Assembly: GCF_006385575.1 (NCBI RefSeq)
Contig: NZ_CP041040.1
Location: 3,038,001 to 3,102,000 of the forward strand
Reading direction: 5' to 3'
Length of the DNA: 64,000 bases
From: Microbacterium foliorum
GTDB taxonomy: Bacteria; Actinomycetota; Actinomycetes; Actinomycetales; Microbacteriaceae
In this document: positions 1-9,098 of the stretch, piece by piece
How positions within the stretch are numbered: the first letter of the stretch is position 1
Layout of the letters: each line of letters begins with the position of its first letter
The notes under the pieces: model-generated
What the model was told of the DNA's origin: nothing
Database searches by the model: none
Seen by the model: only the letters and a program-made list of their open reading frames with translations
Made by a program: the position numbers and the translations under genes

Positions 1-646
1 TGTCTCGGAGGACCACGAGGCTGTGCCCCGGTGTGGCGACGAAGACCCGGCCCTGTCCCCACTCCCGCGTCCAGACGGCGGGCGAAGTGATCGGCCGGTG
101 CCAGGGGTGGAACGGCTGCACGGGATGGGTGGTCGTGGCGAGCACGTCATTCAGGTCGTCCGTGAGCACCCAGTACTGCTCGGTGCGCAGGGTGAAGTCC
201 TCGATGCCCGCCATGATCTCGTGCCCGCGTCCGAGATCGGTGACGTCGACGGTGTAGCAGAGGAAGTTGTCGGCCTCGCCGCCCTCCCGCTCGTCGGGGT
301 GCTTGCCCGGGTGGGTCGCGAACTGGCCGCCGATGAGCTGCAGATAGTCGGAGCTGCTCCGGTAGGAGTCGGCGATACCGCCGTGCCATCCGGCGAGACC
401 CGTTCCGCGCTCGACCGCACCGCGCAGGCCTTTCAACGCGGCGTCCGAGATCTCCGACATGGTGACGCTCTGCACGATCAGGTCCGTACGATCCATCTCC
501 TCGCGGTCGGCGTAGATCTCGTTGGAGTCCTCGACTCGCACATCGAAGCCCTTGTCAGCGAGGAACGGGACGAACATGTCGGTGGACTCGACTGGGCGAT
601 GGCCGTCCCATCCCCCACGCACCACGAGTGCTCTGCGCGCGCTCAT
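1..646 (-). CDS. ThuA-domain protein, 3' end cut by window edge
   Basis: The frame is open from an ATG at 646 to the window edge, giving 215 residues with no stop. The product starts MSARRALVVRGGWDGH and contains GLAGWHGGIADSYR near residues 80-95 and a PVQPFHPWHRPI stretch near residue 180. The GWHGG loop and overall layout match the ThuA-like, class-I-amidotransferase-like fold (trehalose utilisation, PF06283). ThuA of rhizobia acts with the Gfo/Idh enzyme ThuB on 3-keto-disaccharides, so a role in cleaving oxidised glycosides is inferred. It diverges from the LacI gene at 830 and would share that gene's operator. A second ThuA homologue lies at 8328-9098. The C-terminus is outside the window. 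Confidence 0.85.
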   Translation of the reverse strand, partial: MSARRALVVRGGWDGHRPVESTDMFVPFLADKGFDVRVEDSNEIYADREEMDRTDLIVQSVTMSEISDAALKGLRGAVERGTGLAGWHGGIADSYRSSSDYLQLIGGQFATHPGKHPDEREGGEADNFLCYTVDVTDLGRGHEIMAGIEDFTLRTEQYWVLTDDLNDVLATTTHPVQPFHPWHRPITSPAVWTREWGQGRVFVATPGHSLVVLRD

Positions 647-801
647 GACCGCGCACCTCGCAGGGGACCCGGTCGGGCCGGGCATCCCTCGGATCCGCGC
701 GCGATCAGCGCTGTCGGCAGCGTCGTCTTCATCGACTCGTCCCTCCGCATTGACGGGCATGTGTGCAACGTCCGCCACCATGCCATCGACCCGTGGCGGA
801 A

Positions 802-829
802 CGCACCCATTTTGCGCAAAAATGGTGCG
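802..829. promoter_or_regulatory. LacI-type operator abutting the lacI-like start codon
   Basis: This is a 28-nt inverted repeat with a perfect 12-nt core TTTTGCGCAAAA (810-821) and outer arms CGCACC/GGTGCG. Only two base pairs mismatch. A central CG in an A/T-flanked palindrome is the usual LacI/GalR operator form. It ends one base before the ATG at 830, and no Shine-Dalgarno sequence fits, so the downstream mRNA may be leaderless or its ribosome entry may be occluded. The divergent ThuA gene starts at 646. The rest of 647-801 shows nothing I can name. Confidence 0.7.
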
Positions 830-1855
830 ATGAGCCCTCGACCGCGCATCACGCTCACCGATGTCGCAGGGCGTGCGGGCGTCAGCGTCGCCACAGCATC
901 GCGCGCTCTGCGCGCGCGGGGCGAGATGGCGGCAGACACGCGGTCCCGTGTGCTGCATGCGGCGAGCGAGCTCGGCTACTCGACCGTCGGCCAGTCGCAG
1001 GGCCGTCCGCGGCGCGGGACCTCGCTGATGTTCGACCTGGTGCTCGGGCACTTCCACGATCCGTACACGGAGGAGATCACGGCAGGTGCCCGCACCACGG
1101 CCTCCGGACTGGGGTACGACCTCGTGCTGACGGCGGAGCGCGACGACCCGGCGGACGACTGGCCGGAGCGCATCCGCTCCCGAGGGTCGGCCGGTGTCAT
1201 CGTCGGCCTGATCGTGCCGACCAGCACGCAGATAGCCGCCATGCGGCGGGCCTCGATACCGCTGGTGCTGATGGAGCCGCCTTCCGAGGCGTCGAGTCCC
1301 TTGCCGAGCCTGCGCACGACCGACAGCGCTGGCGGAGCGGCTGCGGCCAGGCACCTGGTCGAACGTGGCGCACGACGATTCGTGGTGATCGGCGGCGCAC
1401 CGTCGTACCGCTACGGACGCGCCCGCGTCGACGGCTTCGTCCGCACCATCGACGGGGTCGCCCCCGGCGCCCCGTGCGTGCGCACCAGCGCGGACTGGAG
1501 CGCATGGGACGCGAGGAGGGCGTGCGCCCGCGCGCTCGCGGAGCTGCCGGGCGGCGGACCGATCGGAGTGTTCGCCTGCTCGGACGAGATGGCGGCCGGC
1601 GCGTACCGGGCGATCGCCGACAGCGGCCGCAGCATCCCCCACGATGTCATGGTCGTGGGCTTCGACGACGTGCGAGGGGCGCGATGGCTGCATCCACCGC
1701 TCACCACCATCCGTCAGCCGATCCGCGAGATGGCTTCAGAGGCCGTGCGCATCCTCGCTCAGGCGACGGCAGGCGGCGAGGTCTCGACCGAGGCCATCAT
1801 CATGCCGACCGAGCTCGTCGAGCGCGGCTCGACCCGACGACTCCTCATCGAGTGA
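830..1855 (+). CDS. LacI-family transcriptional regulator
   Basis: This 341-residue regulator has an N-terminal LacI helix-turn-helix (ITLTDVAGRAGVSVATASRAL, about residues 7-27). A hinge and a periplasmic-binding-protein-like sensor domain follow, with the typical VFACSDEMAAGAYRA and VVGFDDVRGARWLHPPLTTIRQP motifs in the C-terminal third. The reading frame is open far upstream, but the ATG at 830 places the HTH at the normal distance from the N-terminus. It probably represses itself and the divergent ThuA gene through the palindrome at 802-829. Its stop overlaps the convergent GH127 gene by 11 nt. The inducer is not evident, but the enzymes around it point to a plant-type glycoside. Confidence 0.92.
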   Translation: MSPRPRITLTDVAGRAGVSVATASRALRARGEMAADTRSRVLHAASELGYSTVGQSQGRPRRGTSLMFDLVLGHFHDPYTEEITAGARTTASGLGYDLVLTAERDDPADDWPERIRSRGSAGVIVGLIVPTSTQIAAMRRASIPLVLMEPPSEASSPLPSLRTTDSAGGAAAARHLVERGARRFVVIGGAPSYRYGRARVDGFVRTIDGVAPGAPCVRTSADWSAWDARRACARALAELPGGGPIGVFACSDEMAAGAYRAIADSGRSIPHDVMVVGFDDVRGARWLHPPLTTIRQPIREMASEAVRILAQATAGGEVSTEAIIMPTELVERGSTRRLLIE

Positions 1856-3677
1856 CGGTCGGCCGCACCGGGAAGTAGACCGAGTACCGCTCGTCAGTCA
1901 CCTCGTTGAGCGGGATGAAGCGCACGCCGGCATCTCGCCCGGTCGTGCGGTACCGCACCAGCCACTGCGTCCACTGCCGCTCGTCGTCGGCAGCGAGAAG
2001 GGTGGACGGCTCGAGGGGGTCGCCCTCGAGGAAGACCTCACGGTCGACGAGTCCTGCGAGGACGATCGGCCCTTCGGCGAATGCGACGGTGTCGGGCTCA
2101 TCAGGGATCGACACGGTGCGCAGCGCGAACGGGAATTCGAGCTCGACGGTCGATTCGCCACCCGGGTGGTCCAGCTCGAGGAAGCGGCCGTCGCCGCGCC
2201 AGGACGCGGTCGACATCACCACCGGTTCGCCCGACGTCCACTCTGGGATCCTGAGTCGCACCCGCGCCGAGGCCCCGTCTGCCGACGTGACGGCGACCCG
2301 CACCCGCAACGACTTCGGACGGTGCAACTCACCACCCGGCCCGCCGTTCGCATCGGGACCGACGTAGCTCGCATCGTCACGGAGGTGAACCTCGACGCAC
2401 ACCCGCTCTCCCGCGGTCATCGCCTCCGCCCGCACCGGAAGATACTGGGCCACGGTGAGCGCGTCGTCGGCAGCGTAGATCGCAAGGGGCGCGACACGCG
2501 TATGCGCCTGCACGAGGGTCCCGTGACAGCACCAGAAGTCCTCGGTCGGCGTGCCCCACTGCTTGCGGGCGCCGCCCTCGAGAGGAAGGAAGTAGGCGAC
2601 CATCCCCGTCTCCGGATGCTGCTGCGCGAGCAGTCCGTTGTGCAGATTCGCCTCGATGTAGTCGAGGTGCGCGGGGTCGCCGCGCCAGCGGTAGAGCACG
2701 TCGGCGAGACGGATCATGTTGTACACCGTGCAGTGCTCCTGCGTCTTCGCTCCGCGTCGCGCTGCGAAGGAGAACGGCGGCGTCCAGATCTCCCCGGAGG
2801 TCTGCCCGCCGGTGCAGAAGGTTCCACGGCGAGTGACCGCCCACTCCCAGTATTGCTCCACGACGCGCTTCCAGCGTTCTTCGCCCGTGACCTCGTATGC
2901 ACGCGCCGCGCCGAGCACCTCGGGGATCGTTGTGTTGGCGTGCATGTTGGTGAGCGCGTCTTCCCCAGCCGAGAGCGCGTCGAACAGCGAGGAGTGCCAG
3001 TAGAGCTCGAGGAGCTCGCGATACAGGTCGTCGCCTGTGGCCTCGAGAAGATCGGCCCACACCTCCAGCATCCCCCCGGTCTCCATGTCGAGGATGCGCT
3101 GGAACCTCTCCCGTTCGAAGCCACGGGCCCAAGCGGCGATGGAGCCGGCCGCGCGATGGGCGATCTGCAGCGCTCGCTCCTCCCCGAGGTCTCGATAGAC
3201 GTCGACGAGCCCCATGAAGGTCTTGTGGATCGCATACTGGGGCGCCCAGACGTCGCGCTCCTCCGCGAGCCGTCGGAGGAACGACGGCGGCGTCGCGAAG
3301 ACCCATGCACCCCCGTTCTCCTCCTGGCATCGCGCGAGCAGTTCGAGCACGCCATCGAGCTTGGCGCGCAACACGACATCGCCCGTCACCGCGGTCTCCC
3401 GGGCCGCCGCCGACATCCAGTGCCCGAGGAAGTGCCCGCGCAGTAGCGAGCCCGGCGTCTCCCACCCCCAGTGCCGATCCAGCCCCCTGTCGATAGCTGA
3501 CGAGCCGGAGGGCTGCAGATGCCACGCCTGGTCTCCGATCCCCGCCTCGATCAGGTGGTTCTGCACCAGGTTCCGCTCCGAGAGCGAAACGAGGTACTCG
3601 CGGTTGCGGCGTTGACGCCGGTCGAACGTCCCCGCCGTCAGGCGCACTGACGAGGGAGGGAGAGCGTAAGCGAACAT
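1845..3677 (-). CDS. GH127-type beta-L-arabinofuranosidase (DUF1680 family)
   Basis: This 610-residue protein has no signal peptide, so a cytoplasmic exo-glycosidase is likely. The (alpha/alpha)6-barrel region carries the family signature: Glu296, Glu314-x-Cys316 within EHCTVYNM, and Cys383-Cys384 within FWCCHGTLVQ. In the characterised GH127 enzyme HypBA1 the equivalent cysteines and glutamate bind zinc, and one cysteine is the nucleophile, so all catalytic residues appear present. Start 3677 has a strong AGGAGG upstream. It diverges from the GH36 gene across a 60-nt gap holding a GAGATCGATCTC operator. The expected substrate is beta-L-arabinofuranosyl residues, as on hydroxyproline-rich glycoproteins. 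GH146-like or other DUF1680 specificities cannot be excluded. Confidence 0.85.
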   Translation of the reverse strand: MFAYALPPSSVRLTAGTFDRRQRRNREYLVSLSERNLVQNHLIEAGIGDQAWHLQPSGSSAIDRGLDRHWGWETPGSLLRGHFLGHWMSAAARETAVTGDVVLRAKLDGVLELLARCQEENGGAWVFATPPSFLRRLAEERDVWAPQYAIHKTFMGLVDVYRDLGEERALQIAHRAAGSIAAWARGFERERFQRILDMETGGMLEVWADLLEATGDDLYRELLELYWHSSLFDALSAGEDALTNMHANTTIPEVLGAARAYEVTGEERWKRVVEQYWEWAVTRRGTFCTGGQTSGEIWTPPFSFAARRGAKTQEHCTVYNMIRLADVLYRWRGDPAHLDYIEANLHNGLLAQQHPETGMVAYFLPLEGGARKQWGTPTEDFWCCHGTLVQAHTRVAPLAIYAADDALTVAQYLPVRAEAMTAGERVCVEVHLRDDASYVGPDANGGPGGELHRPKSLRVRVAVTSADGASARVRLRIPEWTSGEPVVMSTASWRGDGRFLELDHPGGESTVELEFPFALRTVSIPDEPDTVAFAEGPIVLAGLVDREVFLEGDPLEPSTLLAADDERQWTQWLVRYRTTGRDAGVRFIPLNEVTDERYSVYFPVRPTVTR

Positions 3678-3694
3678 GGATCCTCCTGAATCGC

Positions 3695-3706
3695 GAGATC
3701 GATCTC
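3695..3706. promoter_or_regulatory. LacI-type operator GAGATCGATCTC between GH127 and GH36 genes
   Basis: This is a perfect 12-nt palindrome with a central CG. It lies 17 bp upstream of the GH127 start and 31 bp upstream of the GH36 start, so one site could control both divergent genes. It is the core of the 16-nt palindrome at 14671-14686 upstream of the ABC operon. A further identical 12-mer lies inside the GH36 coding region at 4143-4154 and might be an auxiliary site or chance. Confidence 0.65.
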
Positions 3707-3737
3707 TGACTGTACTGCAGTGAGGTGGGCGTGCAGA

Positions 3738-5945
3738 ATGGTCGACATGCAATCCGCTCGTGTGATCCACCTCACTGCTCGCGATGTCTCGCTCGTTCTC
3801 GCAGCATTCACGGACGAACTCCCGGTCATCCTTCATTGGGGAGCGCGGATCAGCGCGACCGATGACGACCTGCTCACCTTCGCTCTCGCCGGCCGAAGGC
3901 CTGGTCTCTCCGACATTTCTGACATTCCCTACCGCCCTTCTCTCCTCCCCGAGCACAGCCGTGGGTGGTTCGGCCGCCCCGGAGTGAGCGCGCATCGCGC
4001 GGGTCGCGGATGGGCACCGTCGTTCGTCCTCGCCAAGATCGATGTCGACGGATCGCCCGTGTCGGCACCTGTGACGCAGGCGGGAGCAACGTCGATCCGC
4101 CTCGATGCACGCGACGACGAAGCCCAGATCGACCTCCGACTGGAGATCGATCTCACCACTGCGGGCCTTCTGCGACTGAGAGGCTGCATCCGCAACGGCG
4201 CAGCGAGCGGAGCGGAGGTCGACCTGCTCGAGGTCGAGGACCTCATGGTGGCGGTGCCGGTCCCGACCAAAGCGACCGAGATCCTCGACTTCTCAGGCCG
4301 CTGGGCGCACGAGCGCATTCCGCAACGGCACCGCGTGGCGCGTGGCGCGCACACACGTCCATCACGGCGCGGGCGCACGGGGCTGGACGCCACGACCGTG
4401 ATGCTCGCCGGCACGCCGGGGTTCTCGTCAGAGTCGGGTGAGGTCTGGATGTTCCACGTCGGCTTCAGCGGCGACCACGAGCACGCCCTCGAACGCGGGG
4501 ACGGGTCTCTGGCGTTTCGCGGCGGAGAGCTTTTGCTGCCGGGGGAGATCCGACTCGCGCCCGGAGCCGAGTACGTCGGCCCATGGGTGTACGGCAGCTA
4601 CGGCGAGGGCTGGGACGACGCGTCCGCCCGGTTCCATGCGTTCCTGCGCGGCATCTCACGATCTGCGAAACGGAACAGACCGGTCACTCTCAATGTCTGG
4701 GAAGCGGTGCACTTCGACCAGGATGCCGCCAGTCTGATCGATCTCGCGGAGCGCGGCGCTGCGCTCGGGGTCGAGCGGTTCGTGCTCGACGACGGCTGGT
4801 TCCGTGGGCGCAGCGACGACCGCGCTGGGCTCGGCGACTGGTCGCCCGATCCCGTCGCCTGGCCGGAGGGTCTGCAACCGCTCGCGGACCGCGTCAGAGA
4901 CCTGGGGATGGAGTTCGGTCTGTGGGTCGAGCCCGAGATGATCAACGAGGACTCCGCTCTCGCCCGCGCCCATCCCGACTGGATTCTGCGTGCCCGGGCG
5001 GAGGTTCCCGCGCGATACCGCTTCCAGCAAGTGCTCGATCTCACGCAGCCCGGAGCGTTCGGGCACATACTCGAGTCGCTCGATGCGCTGATCCGTGACA
5101 TCGGCGTGAGCTACCTCAAGTGGGACCACAATCGCGACCTCGTGTCGGCCGGGCACCCGGCGACGGGTGCGCCAGCCGTGCACGCCCAGACCCTCGCGCT
5201 CTACCGGCTGCTCGACGAACTGCGCACGCGCCACCCCGACCTCGAGATCGAGAGCTGCGCTTCCGGTGGCGGCAGGGTCGACCTCGGCATCCTGGAGCGC
5301 AGCGATCGCATCCACCCCTCCGACAGCCATGATCCGGTCGATCGCTTCGAGATCCTGCGGAACACCGGGCTCCTCGTGCCGCCCGAGATGATGGGTTCGC
5401 ACGTCGCATCTCCGATCTCGAGCGCGACGGGACGCACATCCGACCTGCACTTCCGGTGTGCCGTGGCCTTTCTCGGGCACTTCGGCATCGAGTGGGACAT
5501 CCGCGAGCTGAGCGACGCCGAGCAGACCCAACTGTCCAGGTGGATCGCCCGGTTCCGCCGTCATCGCCCGCTCATCCAGACCGGGCGCACCGTCGGCAGC
5601 GGGGAGGACGACCCGTCTGCACCGTCGATGCGCGGCATCATCGCCCCCGACGGCAGCGAGGCGCTGTACACGGTGGTGACACCCAGCAAGACGGCCGACA
5701 CTCTGGCGCCCCTCCGCTTCCTCGGACTGGACGCCGAGCGCCGGTACCGGCTGACAGCGAGCGTGCCGGAAACGCTCGGACCGCCCTGGCAGGTTCCCGA
5801 CTGGCTGCGTGCCCCCGATCTCGACGACGACGGGCCCGCACCGGTGCTCTCCGGAGCGCTGCTGTCGACCGCAGGGCTGGAGTTCCCGACGTTCCATCCG
5901 GAGCGCGCGGTGGTCGTGCACCTGCGCGCCGAGGCGTCGTCATGA
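3738..5945 (+). CDS. GH36 alpha-galactosidase
   Basis: This is a 735-residue clan GH-D glycosidase: an N-terminal beta-sandwich (about 1-310), a (beta/alpha)8 barrel, then a C-terminal beta domain. Motifs in order are FVLDDGWF, GMEFGLWVEPEMIN, YLKWDHNRD with nucleophile Asp463, IESCASGGGRVDLG, and SDSHDP with acid/base Asp529. It releases alpha-galactosyl groups from raffinose-type sugars or glycans. No signal peptide is present, so it should act on imported sugars. I chose the ATG at 3738 because GAGGTGG lies 9 nt upstream; 3720 and 3747 are alternatives. The next gene overlaps by ATGA. A paralogue with the same motifs lies at 22340-24484. Confidence 0.92.
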   Translation: MVDMQSARVIHLTARDVSLVLAAFTDELPVILHWGARISATDDDLLTFALAGRRPGLSDISDIPYRPSLLPEHSRGWFGRPGVSAHRAGRGWAPSFVLAKIDVDGSPVSAPVTQAGATSIRLDARDDEAQIDLRLEIDLTTAGLLRLRGCIRNGAASGAEVDLLEVEDLMVAVPVPTKATEILDFSGRWAHERIPQRHRVARGAHTRPSRRGRTGLDATTVMLAGTPGFSSESGEVWMFHVGFSGDHEHALERGDGSLAFRGGELLLPGEIRLAPGAEYVGPWVYGSYGEGWDDASARFHAFLRGISRSAKRNRPVTLNVWEAVHFDQDAASLIDLAERGAALGVERFVLDDGWFRGRSDDRAGLGDWSPDPVAWPEGLQPLADRVRDLGMEFGLWVEPEMINEDSALARAHPDWILRARAEVPARYRFQQVLDLTQPGAFGHILESLDALIRDIGVSYLKWDHNRDLVSAGHPATGAPAVHAQTLALYRLLDELRTRHPDLEIESCASGGGRVDLGILERSDRIHPSDSHDPVDRFEILRNTGLLVPPEMMGSHVASPISSATGRTSDLHFRCAVAFLGHFGIEWDIRELSDAEQTQLSRWIARFRRHRPLIQTGRTVGSGEDDPSAPSMRGIIAPDGSEALYTVVTPSKTADTLAPLRFLGLDAERRYRLTASVPETLGPPWQVPDWLRAPDLDDDGPAPVLSGALLSTAGLEFPTFHPERAVVVHLRAEASS

Positions 5946-7219
5946 TCTCCGCCAGGCGAGCCGCCGCACTGCTGCCGCCGATGGGCTGGAACAGCTGGGA
6001 CTGCTTCGGCTCCTCGGTCACCGAGGAGGAGGTCATCCGCAACGCCGAATTCCTTGCCGAGCACCTCGCTCCGTTCGGCTGGGACACGGTGGTGGTCGAC
6101 ATCCAGTGGTACGAGTCCGATCCGGGGCATCACGACTATCGCGAGGAGTCTCGGCCGGAGCTCGACCCGTGGGGGCGACCGCTTCCGGCCCTGAGCCGAT
6201 TCCCGTCGGCATCCGCGGGTTCGTTCCGTCCGCTGGCCGACCGCATCCACTCGCTCGGACTGCGCTTCGGTGTGCATGTCATGCGCGGTGTGCCGCGAGC
6301 GGCTGCAAAGCGGCGTCTGCCGGTGCGTGGCGCTCCCGGCGCGACGTGCGCGAGCATCGCGGATCAGACGAATATCTGCCCCTGGAACCCCGACAACTTC
6401 GGCGTCGACATGAGCACACAGGGGGCGCAGGAGTACTACGACTCCTTGGCGGCGCAGTTCGCCGAGTGGGGAGTGGACTTCATCAAGCTCGACGATGTGC
6501 TCTACCCGCCCGTGCAGGCAAAGGAGATCGCAGCGTTCTCGCGCGCCATCGATCGCAGTGGCCGGCCGATGCTCCTGAGCCTCTCCCCCGGCAAGCAGCT
6601 GTCGACCGAGCATCTGGAGGCGCTGCGTACCCATGCGCAGCTCTGGCGGGTCTCCGACGATCTCTGGGACGAGTGGCCTCAGGTGCGCGAGCAGTTCCAG
6701 CGAGCGGCCCGATGGGCACCGCTCCAGCAGACGGGAGCCTGGGCGGATGCTGACATGCTGCCTTTCGGGCGGATCGGCATCCGCGGGCACGTCGGCCGCG
6801 ATCGGCTCAGCCGGCTCACGATCGAAGAGCAGCGCACAGTGATGACGCTCTGGTGCCTGATGCGCTCCCCGCTGATGTTCGGAGGGCACCTGCCGGACAC
6901 TCCGGGCGACACCCTAGAGCTGCTGACCCGGCGTGAGGTGCTGGCGCTGCGCGAGGGCCGCGATGCGAGGGAGATCGTGCGCGACGGAGATCTCGTGATC
7001 TGGAGGGCCCGCGTCGGAGGCCGCGAGTACCGAGCCCTGTTCTGGTTGGGTGATGAGCCGAAGACGCTCCGTGCACACGTCGACGATCTCGGTCTGGCTG
7101 CGGACGCATCCGTCAGGGGGTGCACCGACGCATGGTCGGGCACGACGGTGTCGTTGGATGACGGATGGCTCGAGGTCGACGTCCCGACGCACGGAACTCG
7201 CCTGCTCGTCTTCGGCTGA
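5942..7219 (+). CDS. GH27-like alpha-galactosidase
   Basis: This 425-residue protein starts in a 4-nt ATGA overlap with the GH36 gene. It contains PPMGWNSWDCFG near the N-terminus, FIKLDDV with the presumed nucleophile Asp184, and WRVSDDLWD, where Asp240 stands four residues after the Arg as in the GH27 acid/base motif. A short beta-sandwich closes the protein. No secretion signal is seen. Having GH27 and GH36 enzymes translated together suggests two alpha-galactosyl linkages or aglycones in one substrate, or an alpha-galactosidase paired with an alpha-N-acetylgalactosaminidase or beta-L-arabinopyranosidase, both activities known within GH27. It converges on the Gfo/Idh gene, 17 nt apart. Confidence 0.87.
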   Translation: MISARRAAALLPPMGWNSWDCFGSSVTEEEVIRNAEFLAEHLAPFGWDTVVVDIQWYESDPGHHDYREESRPELDPWGRPLPALSRFPSASAGSFRPLADRIHSLGLRFGVHVMRGVPRAAAKRRLPVRGAPGATCASIADQTNICPWNPDNFGVDMSTQGAQEYYDSLAAQFAEWGVDFIKLDDVLYPPVQAKEIAAFSRAIDRSGRPMLLSLSPGKQLSTEHLEALRTHAQLWRVSDDLWDEWPQVREQFQRAARWAPLQQTGAWADADMLPFGRIGIRGHVGRDRLSRLTIEEQRTVMTLWCLMRSPLMFGGHLPDTPGDTLELLTRREVLALREGRDAREIVRDGDLVIWRARVGGREYRALFWLGDEPKTLRAHVDDLGLAADASVRGCTDAWSGTTVSLDDGWLEVDVPTHGTRLLVFG

Positions 7220-7236
7220 GTCGCGACCCGGAGGAG

Positions 7237-8331
7237 TCAGCGCGGCGGGCCCCCGGCCCACTCGCTCAGCCGGTCGGCGATCTCGTCCTCCCCTGCGGCG
7301 TGGGCTTCGGCAAGCGCGACCGCCCCCGCCCGCGCGAAGACCGCGTCCAGCTCGACGCGAGCGCCGGTCGCCGAGGACTCCACCGCGGCCTCGACCATCG
7401 CAAGGCTGCGGATGTTGCGACTGATCTCGCCGGACGGCGCCTCCCGCCCGTCCAGCGCCGACAGGAACTCGGTGAGCGCAGCGTCCAGCCCCTCCTGATC
7501 TGGAATCACCGGCAGATGCCGAACCGGACCTTCCTCCCTCTGGAGCCGCACGGCGTTCTCTCCGTCCCATGTCGCCGAGCCACCGGGAGCGCTCGCGCGC
7601 CAGTCCCCGTTCCACGACGTCGTCAGCCCGTCGGCGCACCAGCTTCCTGCATAGCCGAAGCGCGAGCCGTTCGAGAAGCGGAAGGTCGCCTGCGCCGCAG
7701 CCGCCCCGCGATACCAGCTCCATGACGGCGAGAACTCCTCGCAGTACACCGACTCAGGTTCGCTGCCGAGCAGGTATCGCGCCTGGTCGAACTGGTGGAT
7801 CGCCATGTCGACCAGGAGCGGCGAAGGCATCTCGTCACGGAACCCGCCGAAGCGCGGGTTCTGAAAGAACTGCGTCTCGAGGTGCTCCGCGCCGCCGAGA
7901 TCGCGCAGCGCGTGGTGGAACGCACTGATCCCGGCCGAATGCCGACGCGACTGACTCGTCGCGAGAAGCACCCCTCGAGCGGCGCTCAGTGCGCTGAGCC
8001 ACATGGCGTCCGCCACCGTCGGAGTCGCCGGCTTCTCGCTGAGCACGGGCACGTCGGCGCGGATCGCGGTCTCGCTCACCGCCCGGTGAGCCTCCGGGAT
8101 CGTGACGTTCAGCAGCAGATCGGCCGGCGCCTCGCGGAGCGCTTCCGCCACGTCGTCGAAGACCGGCACGTTCCAGCCGCGCTCGGTCGCTGCAGCACGC
8201 GCCGTCGATGTGTCGATATCGACGACGGCCGCTGGGCGCAGACCTTCCCTCGCCTCCACGACGTCCATCCATGCGCGCCCCATCCCCCCGGCGCCCACGA
8301 CGACGACGTCACGCACCACGGCATCCGTCAC
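7237..8331 (-). CDS. Gfo/Idh/MocA-family oxidoreductase
   Basis: This 364-residue dehydrogenase has an N-terminal Rossmann motif [13 protein letters not shown], an acidic residue ending beta-2 (VVDIDT), and the family's [13 protein letters not shown] motif near residue 100, then a C-terminal alpha/beta substrate domain. I chose the GTG at 8331 because it makes a GTGA overlap with the upstream ThuA gene; a GTG at 8349 is also in frame. It is the last gene of the minus-strand operon. Next to a ThuA protein it resembles ThuB, which oxidises sugars at C3 with NAD(P). A role in making 3-keto-glycosides, or simple polyol/sugar oxidation, is inferred. Confidence 0.85.
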   Translation of the reverse strand: MTDAVVRDVVVVGAGGMGRAWMDVVEAREGLRPAAVVDIDTSTARAAATERGWNVPVFDDVAEALREAPADLLLNVTIPEAHRAVSETAIRADVPVLSEKPATPTVADAMWLSALSAARGVLLATSQSRRHSAGISAFHHALRDLGGAEHLETQFFQNPRFGGFRDEMPSPLLVDMAIHQFDQARYLLGSEPESVYCEEFSPSWSWYRGAAAAQATFRFSNGSRFGYAGSWCADGLTTSWNGDWRASAPGGSATWDGENAVRLQREEGPVRHLPVIPDQEGLDAALTEFLSALDGREAPSGEISRNIRSLAMVEAAVESSATGARVELDAVFARAGAVALAEAHAAGEDEIADRLSEWAGGPPR

Positions 8332-9098
8332 TGCAGCGTCCCGTCCCACTCGCGCGGCGTCTGGAACTCGCCCTCGCGGTGCATCGTGATCCGCGGTCGG
8401 GTGCGCGGTCGGTCCTGGAACGCCCAGGCGACGGCGTTGGCGAGCACCCGTTTGATCTCCGGCTGGTGGTACACCGGGTAGTCCTGGTCGCCGGGCGAGA
8501 AATAGAAGATGCGCCCATAGCCGCGTGTGAAGGTCATCCCCGAGCGGAAGACCTCACCCCCGGTGAAGCTCGACACGAACACCAGCTCATCGGGAGCAGG
8601 CAGGTCGAAGAACTCTCCGTACATCTCCTGCGCGGGGATCACGAGCGGTTGCGGTACGCCCTCTGCGATCGGATGCGCCGGGGCGACCGTCCACACCACC
8701 TCGCGATCGGTGCCCTGCCGCCAGCGCAGACTGCAGGTCGTCCCCATGAGACGGATGAAGATCTTCGAGAAGTGCGCCGAATGCAGGGGGATGAACCCCA
8801 TCCCGCCGAGCACATGCCGATGCACGCGCTCCACCACCTCGTCGTCCACGGCATCATGTCGCAGATGCCCCCACCAGAGCAGCACATCTGTGTCGGCGAG
8901 CCGATCGTCACCGAGGCCGTGTTCGGGATCATCGAGCGTGGCCGTCTCGACCACCGCGCGGCCCCCGAGGAGCTCGCGCAGACCCGCCGCGATCGTACCG
9001 TGCATCGTGTCGGGGTAGATCCGCTGCGGGATCTCGTCGTGCTTCTCGTGATGATTCTCGCCCCACACCAGCACGCGCGTCGGCCGCTCGGCACTCAT
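8328..9098 (-). CDS. ThuA-like trehalose-utilisation domain protein
   Basis: This 256-residue ThuA-domain protein has [11 protein letters not shown] at the N-terminus, [11 protein letters not shown] and [13 protein letters not shown] in the middle, and [18 protein letters not shown] near the end, all typical of the family. It starts inside the GH3 stop (ATGA) and overlaps the oxidoreductase, so the three are translationally coupled. Rhizobial ThuA hydrolyses 3-keto-trehalose made by ThuB. Its placement between a beta-glucosidase-type GH3 and a Gfo/Idh enzyme suggests handling of an oxidised disaccharide. It is more divergent from the ThuA gene at the window start than a recent duplicate would be. 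Confidence 0.87.
   Translation of the reverse strand: MSAERPTRVLVWGENHHEKHDEIPQRIYPDTMHGTIAAGLRELLGGRAVVETATLDDPEHGLGDDRLADTDVLLWWGHLRHDAVDDEVVERVHRHVLGGMGFIPLHSAHFSKIFIRLMGTTCSLRWRQGTDREVVWTVAPAHPIAEGVPQPLVIPAQEMYGEFFDLPAPDELVFVSSFTGGEVFRSGMTFTRGYGRIFYFSPGDQDYPVYHQPEIKRVLANAVAWAFQDRPRTRPRITMHREGEFQTPREWDGTLQ

Noticed and set aside
23..829. N-terminal extension of the LacI protein upstream of 830
   Set aside because: It overlaps the divergent ThuA gene and has no homology-like features. The HTH position fixes the start at 830.
1644..3446. A 600-codon plus-strand frame opposite GH127
   Set aside because: The minus-strand protein has all GH127 motifs, so this is a shadow.
4143..4154. GAGATCGATCTC inside the GH36 gene as an auxiliary operator
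   Set aside because: It codes for LEIDL at a strand position where GATCGA is easily chosen. Possible, but not supported without binding data, so it is mentioned only as a side note.
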